Source: Undibacterium umbellatum (GTDB taxonomy: Bacteria > Pseudomonadota > Gammaproteobacteria > Burkholderiales > Burkholderiaceae_D). Taken from it: a stretch of 64,000 nucleotides of DNA. Under the pieces are notes generated by a model that searched no databases, was not told the DNA's origin, and worked only from the letters and a program-made list of their open reading frames with translations. Location of the stretch: the NCBI RefSeq assembly GCF_014284125.1, contig NZ_JACOFX010000014.1, positions 62,001 through 126,000 of the forward strand, read 5' to 3'. Position numbers and translations under genes: made by a program. Shown one piece after another: positions 27,701 through 36,075 of this stretch. How positions within the stretch are numbered: position 1 is the first letter of the stretch; each line of letters starts with the position of its first letter.

Positions 27701-29031
27701 GCGCTGCGGCTGATGCCCAGTCTGTCCATGCGGCGATACAGAGCCTGGCGGCTCAGGCCCAGTTCGGCAGCAGCCTGCGCTACTACGCCGCGAGCTTTTT
27801 GCAGTGCGCGTTCTATCGCATCCTTGTCTGGCTCTTGCTCGTTGACCCAGCTATTCGCCAATGGCAGGCCCAGATCCGTGGGCATGATTTCAGTTTTGGC
27901 GGCCAGCAGGCAGGCGCGTTGCATGACATTTTTAAGTTCCCTGACATTGCCCGGCCAGGCATATTGCACCAGTGCCGATGCCGTGCTGGGATGCAGGGTC
28001 TTGCCATTGCTGAGGAAGTATTCAGCCAGCGGCAAGATGTCGCCCGTGCGTTCTGCCAGCGTGGGCAAATGCAGTTCTATGACGTTTAATCGGTACAGCA
28101 AATCCTGGCGGAAACTGCCAGCTTTGATCATGGCGGCCAGATCGGCATTGGTGGCGCTTAAGACACGTACCTTGACCTGCCTTTCCTTATTCGAGCCCAG
28201 CCTTTCAAAACGCCCGGTTTCCAGCACGCGTAATAATTTCATTTGCCCGGCCAGTGGCAGGTTACCGATTTCATCAAGGAACAGGGTGCCCCCGTCTGCG
28301 GCTTCAAACTTGCCTTCGCGCGCTTTGCTGGCACCTGTATAGGCACCGGCTTCGGCACCAAACAGTTCTGCTTCTATCAGTTCGGCTGGCAGTGCACCGC
28401 AATTGAGCACCACAAAAGGGCCATCCTTGACACTGGAATTGGCCTGTATGATTTCAGCAATTCTTTCCTTGCCCGCGCCATTCGGGCCGGTGATCAGCAC
28501 TGGCACATCAGCGCGCGCTACCTGACACGCCATGCCAAGCACGCGTTCGGTAGCTGCATCATTCCAGACCAGATTGCAGAGATTGAATTTTTGCTCCAGC
28601 TCGCGCTTTTGCTTGCGTTCGCGTTGCAGTCTTTGTTGCAGGGCGCGGTTGCTTTGTCCCAGTTCGATCAAATTCCTGACTGTGGTCAGCAGTTTCTGGT
28701 CATTCCAGGGTTTGCCGAGATAGTCAGCCGCGCCTGACCTGATCAATTCCACCGCCGCATCCAGATGCGTCCAGGCTGTCAGCAAGATGACGGGCAGATC
28801 AGGGTAGCGTTTGCGTATTTCTGTGAACAGGGCACGGCCTTCATCACCAGAGGTGGTGTCGGCCGTGAAGTTCATGTCCTGTATCACCAGGTCGACAGTC
28901 TGGTGCTCCAGCATCGCCAGCCCTTGTTCTGGCGATGTGGCGCAGACTGCATCAATATCATGCAGGGAAAACAGCACTTCCAGTGCCACCGCGACGGTGG
29001 CGTTATCATCGATAATTAATACGGTAGGCAT
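27697..29031 (-). CDS. Sigma-54-dependent response regulator of the ABC-exporter operon
   Basis: A 444-residue NtrC-type regulator. Receiver domain with IIDDN at 6-10 and D52 in VIQDMNF; AAA+ domain with Walker A GPNGAGKE, sigma-54 loop GAYTGA (tyrosine in place of phenylalanine, a common functional variant), and Walker B GGTLFLDEIGN; C-terminal Fis-type helix-turn-helix (AAAELGLSRQALYRRMDRL). It probably activates its own operon, whose first gene has a -24/-12 promoter. Confidence 0.92.
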   Translation of the reverse strand: MPTVLIIDDNATVAVALEVLFSLHDIDAVCATSPEQGLAMLEHQTVDLVIQDMNFTADTTSGDEGRALFTEIRKRYPDLPVILLTAWTHLDAAVELIRSGAADYLGKPWNDQKLLTTVRNLIELGQSNRALQQRLQRERKQKRELEQKFNLCNLVWNDAATERVLGMACQVARADVPVLITGPNGAGKERIAEIIQANSSVKDGPFVVLNCGALPAELIEAELFGAEAGAYTGASKAREGKFEAADGGTLFLDEIGNLPLAGQMKLLRVLETGRFERLGSNKERQVKVRVLSATNADLAAMIKAGSFRQDLLYRLNVIELHLPTLAERTGDILPLAEYFLSNGKTLHPSTASALVQYAWPGNVRELKNVMQRACLLAAKTEIMPTDLGLPLANSWVNEQEPDKDAIERALQKARGVVAQAAAELGLSRQALYRRMDRLGISRSA

Positions 29032-29070
29032 TGTCAGTGTTCAGGTTTTCAGGGCATCAGGCTCAAGGTT

Positions 29071-30318
29071 TCAGGTACTGCGGGTGGCAGTCGCGGGTGA
29101 AATCGAAGCAGCACGGGCTGCTGGCCCCACCACCGCGATAATACCAAGTATCCAGAAAATTACACTGCCTCCCAGCAAATAAGGGGTCGGCAATTTCGTC
29201 AATTCCAGTTTGCTGACCAATAATTGATTCAGAGCGATTGCCAGTGCCAGGCCGCAGCCTATGCCAAAGCTGGTGATCATCAGGTTTTCCGTGACGAAAT
29301 AACGCAAGATATCGATACGGCGCGCACCCAGGGCGCGGCGTACCCCTATATGTTTGCGGCGCTGGGTCACCCATAAGCTGGAGATGCCGACGATGCCACT
29401 GGCGGTGACCAGCAAGAGCAAGACGCAGACGGCGATCAGCATCCATGCCAAGCCATTGTCGGCGCGATAGCGTTTGCGGCGGTCATCTTCCATGCTGCGG
29501 ATTTTGACGATGATGGGTGCTGCTGAGGCTGCGCGCAAAGCGACATCCACGTCTTTCATGACCTTGTCCCTTTGCCCGGCCTCAGTGCGTACTGAAAAGA
29601 TCGCGTAGGGATTGTTGGACATGCGTATCGGCAAAATGACAGATTCTTCACCTTTGCTTCCTTTATTCGCTCCATGAGTTTGCAGACGTTCAACCACGCC
29701 AATAACGCGCGTTGCTTCAGCGTCATCACCAAGACCAAAATAAATGGTTTTTCCTATGGCGCTGGCATCACCAGGAAAGAGTTTTTGCGACAGTGCCTTG
29801 GTGATGATGACGACATCGACAAATTCCTTACTGGAACTTTGGTCAATTTCTAAATATTCACCCGGGTTAAAATCGCGACCTTCGACCAGCTTCAAGCCCC
29901 AGTGTTTGATCGCAGAGTCACCCGTCATGTAATAGGAAACATGGGCACTGGCACTGGTTTGCTTTCTTTGCAGAGCAATACTGGTGGTACTGCCTGATCG
30001 CGACAAGGGCGACTGGCTGGAGCGGATAACAGAAGCCACGCCAGGTACTGCACGCATGGTTGCCTCATCCTGTTTTTGCATGGCGATTTGTGTGGCATGA
30101 TCATCCAGTTTGCGGTTGTCGATGCCAACAGAAAACACCTCATTTTCTGCAGCGACACCACTAGGGCGGGCCACCACGGCCAGACGCTGATTGACGATGT
30201 ACACAGCATTGACCAGGATGGCCAGACTGATGGCAACCTGAATGGCTACCAGGATGGCACCTGTCTTGCTGCGCAATAATGCAGACAAAATTGGCCGGAT
30301 TTCCAAGCTTATTTTCAT
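29071..30318 (-). CDS. MacB/FtsX-type ABC transporter permease (second)
   Basis: A 415-residue permease with one N-terminal transmembrane helix (about 18-40), a large periplasmic MacB-type domain (about 45-285), and three C-terminal helices of the FtsX domain, including RRKHIGVRRALGARRIDILRYF-type coupling sequence. With the adjacent permease, ATPase and adaptor it should form a tripartite efflux or peptide/lipoprotein exporter. It sits 7 nt after the first permease. Confidence 0.9.
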   Translation of the reverse strand: MKISLEIRPILSALLRSKTGAILVAIQVAISLAILVNAVYIVNQRLAVVARPSGVAAENEVFSVGIDNRKLDDHATQIAMQKQDEATMRAVPGVASVIRSSQSPLSRSGSTTSIALQRKQTSASAHVSYYMTGDSAIKHWGLKLVEGRDFNPGEYLEIDQSSSKEFVDVVIITKALSQKLFPGDASAIGKTIYFGLGDDAEATRVIGVVERLQTHGANKGSKGEESVILPIRMSNNPYAIFSVRTEAGQRDKVMKDVDVALRAASAAPIIVKIRSMEDDRRKRYRADNGLAWMLIAVCVLLLLVTASGIVGISSLWVTQRRKHIGVRRALGARRIDILRYFVTENLMITSFGIGCGLALAIALNQLLVSKLELTKLPTPYLLGGSVIFWILGIIAVVGPAARAASISPATATRST

Positions 30319-30325
30319 GTTGTTC

Positions 30326-31633
30326 TCATTGTGATTTAAGTTGTATGGCAGGCGTTACCTGGCAGGCACGCCAGGTCGGGAACAAGCCTGCAAGAATGGC
30401 AGCGCAAATCGACATGACAAAGGTCAGTGCCAGCATTTCCCAATCCATGTGGGCAACCACGGTCAATTCCTTCGACTGCATTGCAATCAGCGCCAGTGCA
30501 CCAAATGCCATTAGCAGGCCAAGCACGCCACCCACCAGGCCGATGACACTACTTTCAATCAGAAACTGGGTAAAAATCTCGCGGCGTGAAGCACCCAGGG
30601 CGCGACGGACGCCCACTTCTGAAGCCCGCACGGAAAATTTGGCCAACAGCAAACCGACAGTATTCACCAGGCAAAGCAGCAAGAAACCGAATGCCAGCCA
30701 GGCCGACAGGCGGTTGTCGTTACCCACAACCTTGGCTTCTTCCAGCCATTCCATGACATTGAATAACTGATTTTTTGCCTGACGCTGGAAGCGGCCGAGT
30801 TTGTACTGTTCTTTGGCATAATTATCGAGATAAGCTTGTAAATCCTGTCTTTGCGATGGCGACTTCAGTTCAATCCAGAAACTCAGCCAGGTGCATTCAG
30901 ATTCCAGGCGTCCTTGCCAGCCCGGTTTAGTGGCGCCACCTGAACAGCTCATGCCGCCATCGTGGGTAATCTCATGGCGTATGGCGGTACTGAAGGGGAT
31001 AAAAAACTGGTCGTAGACACCGAAGGCGTCAGACGCGCGATAAAAGCGCGGGCTGGGTTCCCAGGTGTCAAGCACGCCAACGATCTTGAACTGATGGCCT
31101 ATCATGACCAGGGATTGACCAACCGGGTTGCTGTTGCCAAATAGCTTTTCTGACAAACTGCGGCCAAGTACGACCACATCTTCTGCCTTGGTATCACTGT
31201 CTGCATTCCAGGCCTGGCCGTACAAAAACGGTGTGTCAAGCATGGCAAAGAAGTCGCTGCTGGCTGCTGATCCTGCTGACGACATGGCCCCCAGGTCCTT
31301 GCGGGCTGGTTCTATCGCCATTTCCACACCATACAAGGCAGCTCGTCTCTCACCTTGTTTGCTGGCCAATAAATTCATGGCATCGGTATAACTCAATTGC
31401 GTATCACCAGGCTTGGCACCGGGCACATATCCTTTGGTAGTGCCATTGTCGAGCACAGGCGTGAACAAGCGATTGCTCTTGTGGGGAATGGGGTCCCCCG
31501 ACATCACATGCAGGATGGTCAGGGTAGAGACGCTGGCCGCAACGCCGACTGCCAGGGTCAGTATCATCAAGGCAGTCAGTGCGGGGTTACGGCGCAGGCT
31601 GCGCAAGCCCAATAAGAAATAATACTTCAACAT
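30326..31633 (-). CDS. MacB/FtsX-type ABC transporter permease (first)
   Basis: A 435-residue permease with an N-terminal helix (about 18-40), a periplasmic MacB-type domain and three C-terminal helices; the FtsX coupling region includes SEVGVRRALGASRREIF. It differs clearly in sequence from the following permease, so the pair probably forms a heterodimer. It follows the ATPase gene by 11 nt. Confidence 0.9.
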   Translation of the reverse strand: MLKYYFLLGLRSLRRNPALTALMILTLAVGVAASVSTLTILHVMSGDPIPHKSNRLFTPVLDNGTTKGYVPGAKPGDTQLSYTDAMNLLASKQGERRAALYGVEMAIEPARKDLGAMSSAGSAASSDFFAMLDTPFLYGQAWNADSDTKAEDVVVLGRSLSEKLFGNSNPVGQSLVMIGHQFKIVGVLDTWEPSPRFYRASDAFGVYDQFFIPFSTAIRHEITHDGGMSCSGGATKPGWQGRLESECTWLSFWIELKSPSQRQDLQAYLDNYAKEQYKLGRFQRQAKNQLFNVMEWLEEAKVVGNDNRLSAWLAFGFLLLCLVNTVGLLLAKFSVRASEVGVRRALGASRREIFTQFLIESSVIGLVGGVLGLLMAFGALALIAMQSKELTVVAHMDWEMLALTFVMSICAAILAGLFPTWRACQVTPAIQLKSQ

Positions 31634-31644
31634 GCTCTTGCTCC

Positions 31645-32400
31645 TCAGGCCACAGCCGAACGATCAACTTCATTGGCAGAGTCGGTTTCTACATGCCCGT
31701 CTGCTTTGGCGTCATACAGCGAAGGCATTTTGCGCACCAGATCGCTGACCTGGCCGTCAATGATGTGCACATTGCGCTGCGCTCTTACGGCCAGCTCAGG
31801 GTCATGCGTTACCATCAGAATGGTGGTTCCCTTGGCGTTGATATCTTCCAGCAATTCCATGACACTGCGCGCCATCTGGGTATCAAGGTTGCCAGTCGGT
31901 TCATCGGCCAGCAAGAGTTTGGGGGAGCCAGCCAGTGCGCGGGCAATGGCTACTCGCTGTTGCTGACCACCCGACAATTCAGCCGGGTAATGCTTCATGC
32001 GCGAAGCCAGTCCTACCTGCACCAGCGCCGCTTCTATGCGGTCCTTGCGCTCGGTCGCATTCAGGCCGCGGTAGCGAAGAGGTACATCGACATTGTCGAA
32101 CAGGTTGAGGTCAGGAATCAGGTTAAAACCCTGGAAGATGAAACCCAGTTTTTCATTACGCAAACGGGTACGGGCATTGTCATTCATGCCTTTGACATTG
32201 ATGCCATCAAGCAGGTAATCACCATCATTGAAATCTTCCAGTAAACCGGCGATGTTCAAGAAAGTCGTCTTGCCGGAGCCAGAAGGCCCGGTAACAGTGA
32301 CAAATTCACCTTCCTTGACATGAATATCAAAGCCGCGCAGAGCATGGGTTTCTATCAAATGGGTGCGATATACTTTGCTCAAATTTTTCATACGTAACAT
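31645..32400 (-). CDS. MacB/LolD-type ABC transporter ATP-binding protein
   Basis: A 251-residue ATPase: Walker A GPSGSGKT, signature LSGGQQQR and Walker B KLLLADEPTGNLD, the pattern of the MacB/LolD family. The ATG at 32400 (MLRMKNLSK) has AAGGA at a good distance; an upstream in-frame codon at 32472 is discarded because it would overlap the adaptor gene. It energises the two downstream permeases. Confidence 0.93.
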   Translation of the reverse strand: MLRMKNLSKVYRTHLIETHALRGFDIHVKEGEFVTVTGPSGSGKTTFLNIAGLLEDFNDGDYLLDGINVKGMNDNARTRLRNEKLGFIFQGFNLIPDLNLFDNVDVPLRYRGLNATERKDRIEAALVQVGLASRMKHYPAELSGGQQQRVAIARALAGSPKLLLADEPTGNLDTQMARSVMELLEDINAKGTTILMVTHDPELAVRAQRNVHIIDGQVSDLVRKMPSLYDAKADGHVETDSANEVDRSAVA

Positions 32401-32431
32401 GGGATATTCCTTCTTGAATGAATGATGGATG

Positions 32432-33700
32432 TTAGTTATTGATAGAAACGCTATTGGCGTTTTCAAATGCATCGGTACCGGATATCACGACTTTGTCGCC
32501 GTCTTTCAAACCACTGAGAATTTCTACTGCTGAGATACTGGTTGCTCCAATCTTGATAGGGCGGCGCTGGGCGACGCCATTTTCCACGACATAGGCAAAA
32601 CGCCCGCCTTCTGCTTCAACAAAGGGGCCGCGTGGCAAGATCATGACATTGGCTTTTTCTTCCATTAGCAAGCGGGCCGAGACGCGCTGGCTTTGGCGCA
32701 GACCTTCAGGTTGCTGGCCGCTGAAACGGACACGGGCGAGTATCTGGTTTTTCACCACTTCAGGTGAGATGGCAGTCAAAGTACCCATGATCTTGTTATT
32801 GTTAATCATGATCTCGGCCTTCATGCCCAGACCCAGGTCTGTCATATACGATTCAGGAATTTCGACTTCGACCTCCAGCTGCGAGAGGTCAACCAGGGTC
32901 ATCAGGGCGGTATTGGCAGCCACCACGCTACGATTCGAAATCGCCAGACTGCCGATGATGCCGTCAACTGGTGCGCGCAATTTCAATTCCTCTACACGGC
33001 GCCTGGCATAGTCCATGGTCAGACGCTGGCGCTGCAACTGGCTTACCTTGGTTTTTAACTCCAGGCTGACATCTTCGCTTTCCAGGTCGGCGGCCTGGGC
33101 AGCATGCTTGGCACGCAGTTCGGTTGAATGCATGGCGTCCTGTGCTTTCAGGAAATCATTCTTGGCAACTACACCGATCACACCAGCCGCTTCTATACGC
33201 TGGAAGGCGCGTTGAGCGGCGACACGCTCTATTTCGGCCTGGTCGGCATCACGTCTGGCGATCAGCTTTTGCTTTTTGGCGAGTATTTGCTGGCGCGCGA
33301 CTTCAGCTTCCAGTTGTTCGGTATTGGATTGTTCACGTTTCAACTGGTCATTCAAATCAGGAGATTCTATCTCGGCGACGATATCGCCTTTCTTCACCGC
33401 CTCTCCCGCATTGACTTTCAGGGTCACCGTGCCACCAGCGCTGGAATACAAAGTCGGGCTGACCGCAGCGACTATCTTGCCATTCACCGAGGCATCCCTG
33501 ACAAGATTGCCATGGCTGACAGCAGCAATGCGCAAGCGTGAAGCATTCACAGACTGGCTGCTGCCGCGCCAGGCCGACATCAGTAATACCAGGGCTGTGA
33601 TACCCACCAGCGTGACAGCACCCGCAATGATCACACGCTTGCTTTTTTGTCCCTTATTGGTGGACATAAGCATGTCCTGGCCTGAAGTGTCTCTTATCAT
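32432..33700 (-). CDS. HlyD/MacA-type periplasmic adaptor of the ABC exporter
   Basis: A 422-residue membrane-fusion protein with one N-terminal helix (about 23-43), a lipoyl-like barrel half (VNAGEAVKKGDIVAEIESP), a long coiled coil (about residues 120-250) and the second barrel half (LRAPVDGIIGSLAI), then beta-barrel and membrane-proximal domains. It links the ABC permeases to an outer-membrane channel that is not encoded here. First gene of the unit; a sigma-54 promoter lies about 35 nt upstream. Confidence 0.92.
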   Translation of the reverse strand: MIRDTSGQDMLMSTNKGQKSKRVIIAGAVTLVGITALVLLMSAWRGSSQSVNASRLRIAAVSHGNLVRDASVNGKIVAAVSPTLYSSAGGTVTLKVNAGEAVKKGDIVAEIESPDLNDQLKREQSNTEQLEAEVARQQILAKKQKLIARRDADQAEIERVAAQRAFQRIEAAGVIGVVAKNDFLKAQDAMHSTELRAKHAAQAADLESEDVSLELKTKVSQLQRQRLTMDYARRRVEELKLRAPVDGIIGSLAISNRSVVAANTALMTLVDLSQLEVEVEIPESYMTDLGLGMKAEIMINNNKIMGTLTAISPEVVKNQILARVRFSGQQPEGLRQSQRVSARLLMEEKANVMILPRGPFVEAEGGRFAYVVENGVAQRRPIKIGATSISAVEILSGLKDGDKVVISGTDAFENANSVSINN

Positions 33701-33732
33701 GATGTTTCCGTTAAACAGTTTGCATACTGTTT

Positions 33733-33748
33733 AGCAGAAACCGTGCCA
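33733..33748 (-). promoter_or_regulatory. Sigma-54 (-24/-12) promoter of the ABC-exporter operon
   Basis: On the minus strand TGGCACGGTTTCTGCT matches the consensus with one change (CTGC for TTGC) and the exact GG-N10-GC spacing. Predicted start near 33722, giving a leader of about 20 nt. The operon encodes its own sigma-54-dependent regulator, which fits. Confidence 0.8.
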
Positions 33749-33791
33749 GTTTCAAGTGATTGATTTATATGGGTATTTTATATTTCTCCAT

Positions 33792-33821
33792 TGTCCGGCG
33801 TGTCCGTACGCTTGTCCGTAC
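33792..33821 (-). promoter_or_regulatory. Three CGGACA direct repeats, candidate enhancer
   Basis: CGGACA (TGTCCG on the plus strand) occurs at 33792, 33801 and 33813; two of the copies extend to GTACGGACA. They lie about 45-75 bp upstream of the -24 element, where the operon's own NtrC-type regulator could bind. The motif is not one I recognise. Confidence 0.45.
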
Positions 33822-33833
33822 AGGAGACGCGTA

Positions 33834-33864
33834 CAAAAAAATCCCGCCTTGAGAGAGGCGGGAT
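33834..33864 (-). terminator. Rho-independent terminator of the M48 peptidase gene
   Basis: A 9-bp stem (ATCCCGCCT at 33841-33849, complement at 33856-33864) followed on the minus strand by a run of seven or more T residues, 22 nt after the peptidase stop codon. Confidence 0.9.
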
Positions 33865-33886
33865 TTCGCTTGGGAGCATGCGGCGC

Positions 33887-35731
33887 TTACTGCAATGCTT
33901 GCTGATGCCGCATAACCTGATGTCTGTGCCAGTAATGGCCGGAGACATTCTTGAATTCTTCGCGTACTTTCTTGATACCTGGCAATTTCACCTTGGTACT
34001 TTTGGCACCAAGCATGCCCTTTTCTGGATGCTTGATGGTGAGTACATCCGACATCATGCCGTCTTCATATTCATAGGTCGCTACTCTGTCCCAGGGTACA
34101 GGTTCAGATTCATCTGGCAGGATCCAGCCAGCATAGGTGACCTGTATGGCCTTGCCCTCTTTCAGGGAAAATTCTACCGGCGGGAAGTAGCGCAACACCA
34201 GGGCTTGCTCTTCTTCATTTGCAGGTTCATAGCGATAAGCAAGGCTATGCTCATGAGACTGGGAAAAATCTTCTTCATAGCTGGCCCACAGGCGCGATTC
34301 AATTTCGTCGGCAGTTTGTATATCTGCCGCCCAGGTTTGTGCTGGCACGCTGGTGACGACCATACCATAGCCTGCCTCAGTAATGATGTGACCGACATTT
34401 TCCATGCGCTCTATCATCCTGGGGTGGCTGTCGTAAGGGTGCGGCACACGGGCATCTTTCATGATGGCCAGGAAATCGGATGAGCGGGCATAAGGATGCA
34501 GGCCAGATGCCACAAATTGCGCTATGCCCAGACTGGAGCCCTGTCTTTCATTGCGTGAAAATAATTGGCTCTCGATTTCTGAGCGATAGTTGGCGTATGC
34601 TGCAATCTTGATGAGGGAATGGGTGACGGCAGCAGGTGCAATCACTTTGGCGGCGATGCGGTCAGCCAGAAATTCACGGTTGCGGCTATTGCGTGCCGAA
34701 GCAATTTCAAAAATCATCCGGTACAGGCACATCAGATAAAACACAGTCGGCACGTGGGCGCTGCGCATTTCAAAACAATATTGATCATATTGCGCCAGCT
34801 TGGGACCAAGTGCAGCACTGTGAGCGGTATCGCCTCCACGGAAATGAGCCAGCTCATGCGCCAGCACCGCATCTGCTTCAGACTGGCTGAGCAGGCGCAG
34901 CAAGGGTATGCTGATGAACAGGCTGCGACCACGCAAGCTTCTGCCGCTGACATTTAAGGGTGATTCGGTCACAAAGAAATTGGCATCAATACCCGCGACG
35001 ATATTATCCGGCGCGGCCGTCTTCAGACGGGTAGCCAGATCGCGTATGCGCCGCCATAAGCCGGGTGCGGCCTGTTCGGAAATTAATTCCCCCTGGATCT
35101 GATGATCTGTTTTGGCACGCTTGAAGATACTGACAATCACGTAAAAGACTGCTATCGCGACAAGGATCACGGCGACCGCTATCAGTTTGATGGAATAACG
35201 GTGCATGAAAAATGCGGTGACCCAGAATGAGAGCCACATCAGCATGGCTCCCTGGGCAATGGTTCCAGCGGTGCAGCTTAAAGTCAGCACGCGCCAGCCA
35301 GTCACAAAACTCAGGTATTGGGCTTTTTCATTCAGGAATGCAAGGGCATTCAGTACCAGCACGCTGAACAACAAAACCACGCCGCCGATGATGGTCCAGG
35401 CAGCAACTTTTTTGGCCATGGTGAATTGCCAGTTATCGGAATAAGGTGCGCACACCCTGTTCCGGTGATTGCTCGCTTCTATACTGGTGTTGTCGCAGAT
35501 TCTGGATGGAGGATAGAGACGGAAAAATTCTTGTTGCTGAAATTTCTCATCGACTGTCAATTTGCTGTCACTGGAAATTTCCTGCGTTACATAGGCAAGA
35601 AATTTTTCATCCTGTTTGTTTTCCACATGCTGGGCAAACCAGTAAGTAAATACAGGAATAAGAAATAGAGAAAGCAGGGAATACAGCAGTATTTTTGCTA
35701 AATCTTTTTTAAGGGTAAGTCCGGCAGACAT
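33887..35731 (-). CDS. M48 family membrane metallopeptidase
   Basis: A 614-residue membrane protein with an N-terminal helix (about 12-30) and several more helices between about 95 and 215. The zinc motif HELAH is at 292-296, with H292, E293 and H296, and a downstream EFLADRIAAK segment supplies the third ligand region. It belongs to the HtpX/Ste24-like M48 group that handles membrane proteins at the inner membrane. The C-terminal 200 residues are soluble. It stands alone, with a terminator after it and the DnaA-box-like array about 260 bp upstream. Confidence 0.88.
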   Translation of the reverse strand: MSAGLTLKKDLAKILLYSLLSLFLIPVFTYWFAQHVENKQDEKFLAYVTQEISSDSKLTVDEKFQQQEFFRLYPPSRICDNTSIEASNHRNRVCAPYSDNWQFTMAKKVAAWTIIGGVVLLFSVLVLNALAFLNEKAQYLSFVTGWRVLTLSCTAGTIAQGAMLMWLSFWVTAFFMHRYSIKLIAVAVILVAIAVFYVIVSIFKRAKTDHQIQGELISEQAAPGLWRRIRDLATRLKTAAPDNIVAGIDANFFVTESPLNVSGRSLRGRSLFISIPLLRLLSQSEADAVLAHELAHFRGGDTAHSAALGPKLAQYDQYCFEMRSAHVPTVFYLMCLYRMIFEIASARNSRNREFLADRIAAKVIAPAAVTHSLIKIAAYANYRSEIESQLFSRNERQGSSLGIAQFVASGLHPYARSSDFLAIMKDARVPHPYDSHPRMIERMENVGHIITEAGYGMVVTSVPAQTWAADIQTADEIESRLWASYEEDFSQSHEHSLAYRYEPANEEEQALVLRYFPPVEFSLKEGKAIQVTYAGWILPDESEPVPWDRVATYEYEDGMMSDVLTIKHPEKGMLGAKSTKVKLPGIKKVREEFKNVSGHYWHRHQVMRHQQALQ

Positions 35732-36075
35732 AAGCGTGATCTATCCTAGTCGTAATCAAGCGGAGGAAGCAATGCTGATGTACTGGCCGGGATGACAAAG
35801 ATGGCAGTGGACTCAGCAGACTGGATTCAGGCAGATCTGGCACTGTGCACAGATCCACCATTTATTGAACAAAAGTATATGGTCATACTTTTGCTAAAAC
35901 AATCAAACTAAAGTCTGCTTACAATTAATACATTTTGTTTTTTCTGTACAGATACATTTGCACACATTTCATCGATAAGGCATCTGCTACTTATCTACAG
36001 CCCGCCCACAGCTTACCCACAGGAAGACACCGGTTTATCTACAGCTTGTCCACCGACTTATCAACAGGAGATGAC
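35732..36075. other. Intergenic region with AT-rich tract and DnaA-box-like array
   Basis: No gene seen between the M48 peptidase and ABC permease genes. It holds an AT-rich tract (about 35862-35960) with an inverted repeat AAAAGTAT/ATACTTTT at 35871-35892, followed by the DnaA-box-like array described separately. The order AT-rich tract plus box array resembles a replication-origin layout. Confidence 0.6.
35991..36068 (+). promoter_or_regulatory. 11-bp-phased array of DnaA-box-like sequences
   Basis: Seven units lie head to tail: TTATCTACAGC (35991), CCGCCCACAGC (36002), TTACCCACAGG (36013), a degenerate unit (36024), TTATCTACAGC (36035), TTGTCCACCGAC (36046) and TTATCAACAGG (36058). Steps are 11 bp with one of 12. 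Four units differ from the DnaA box TTATNCACA by one base, and all point the same way. This is what low-affinity DnaA arrays look like; the function (titration, reactivation, origin or gene control) is inferred. Confidence 0.65.
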
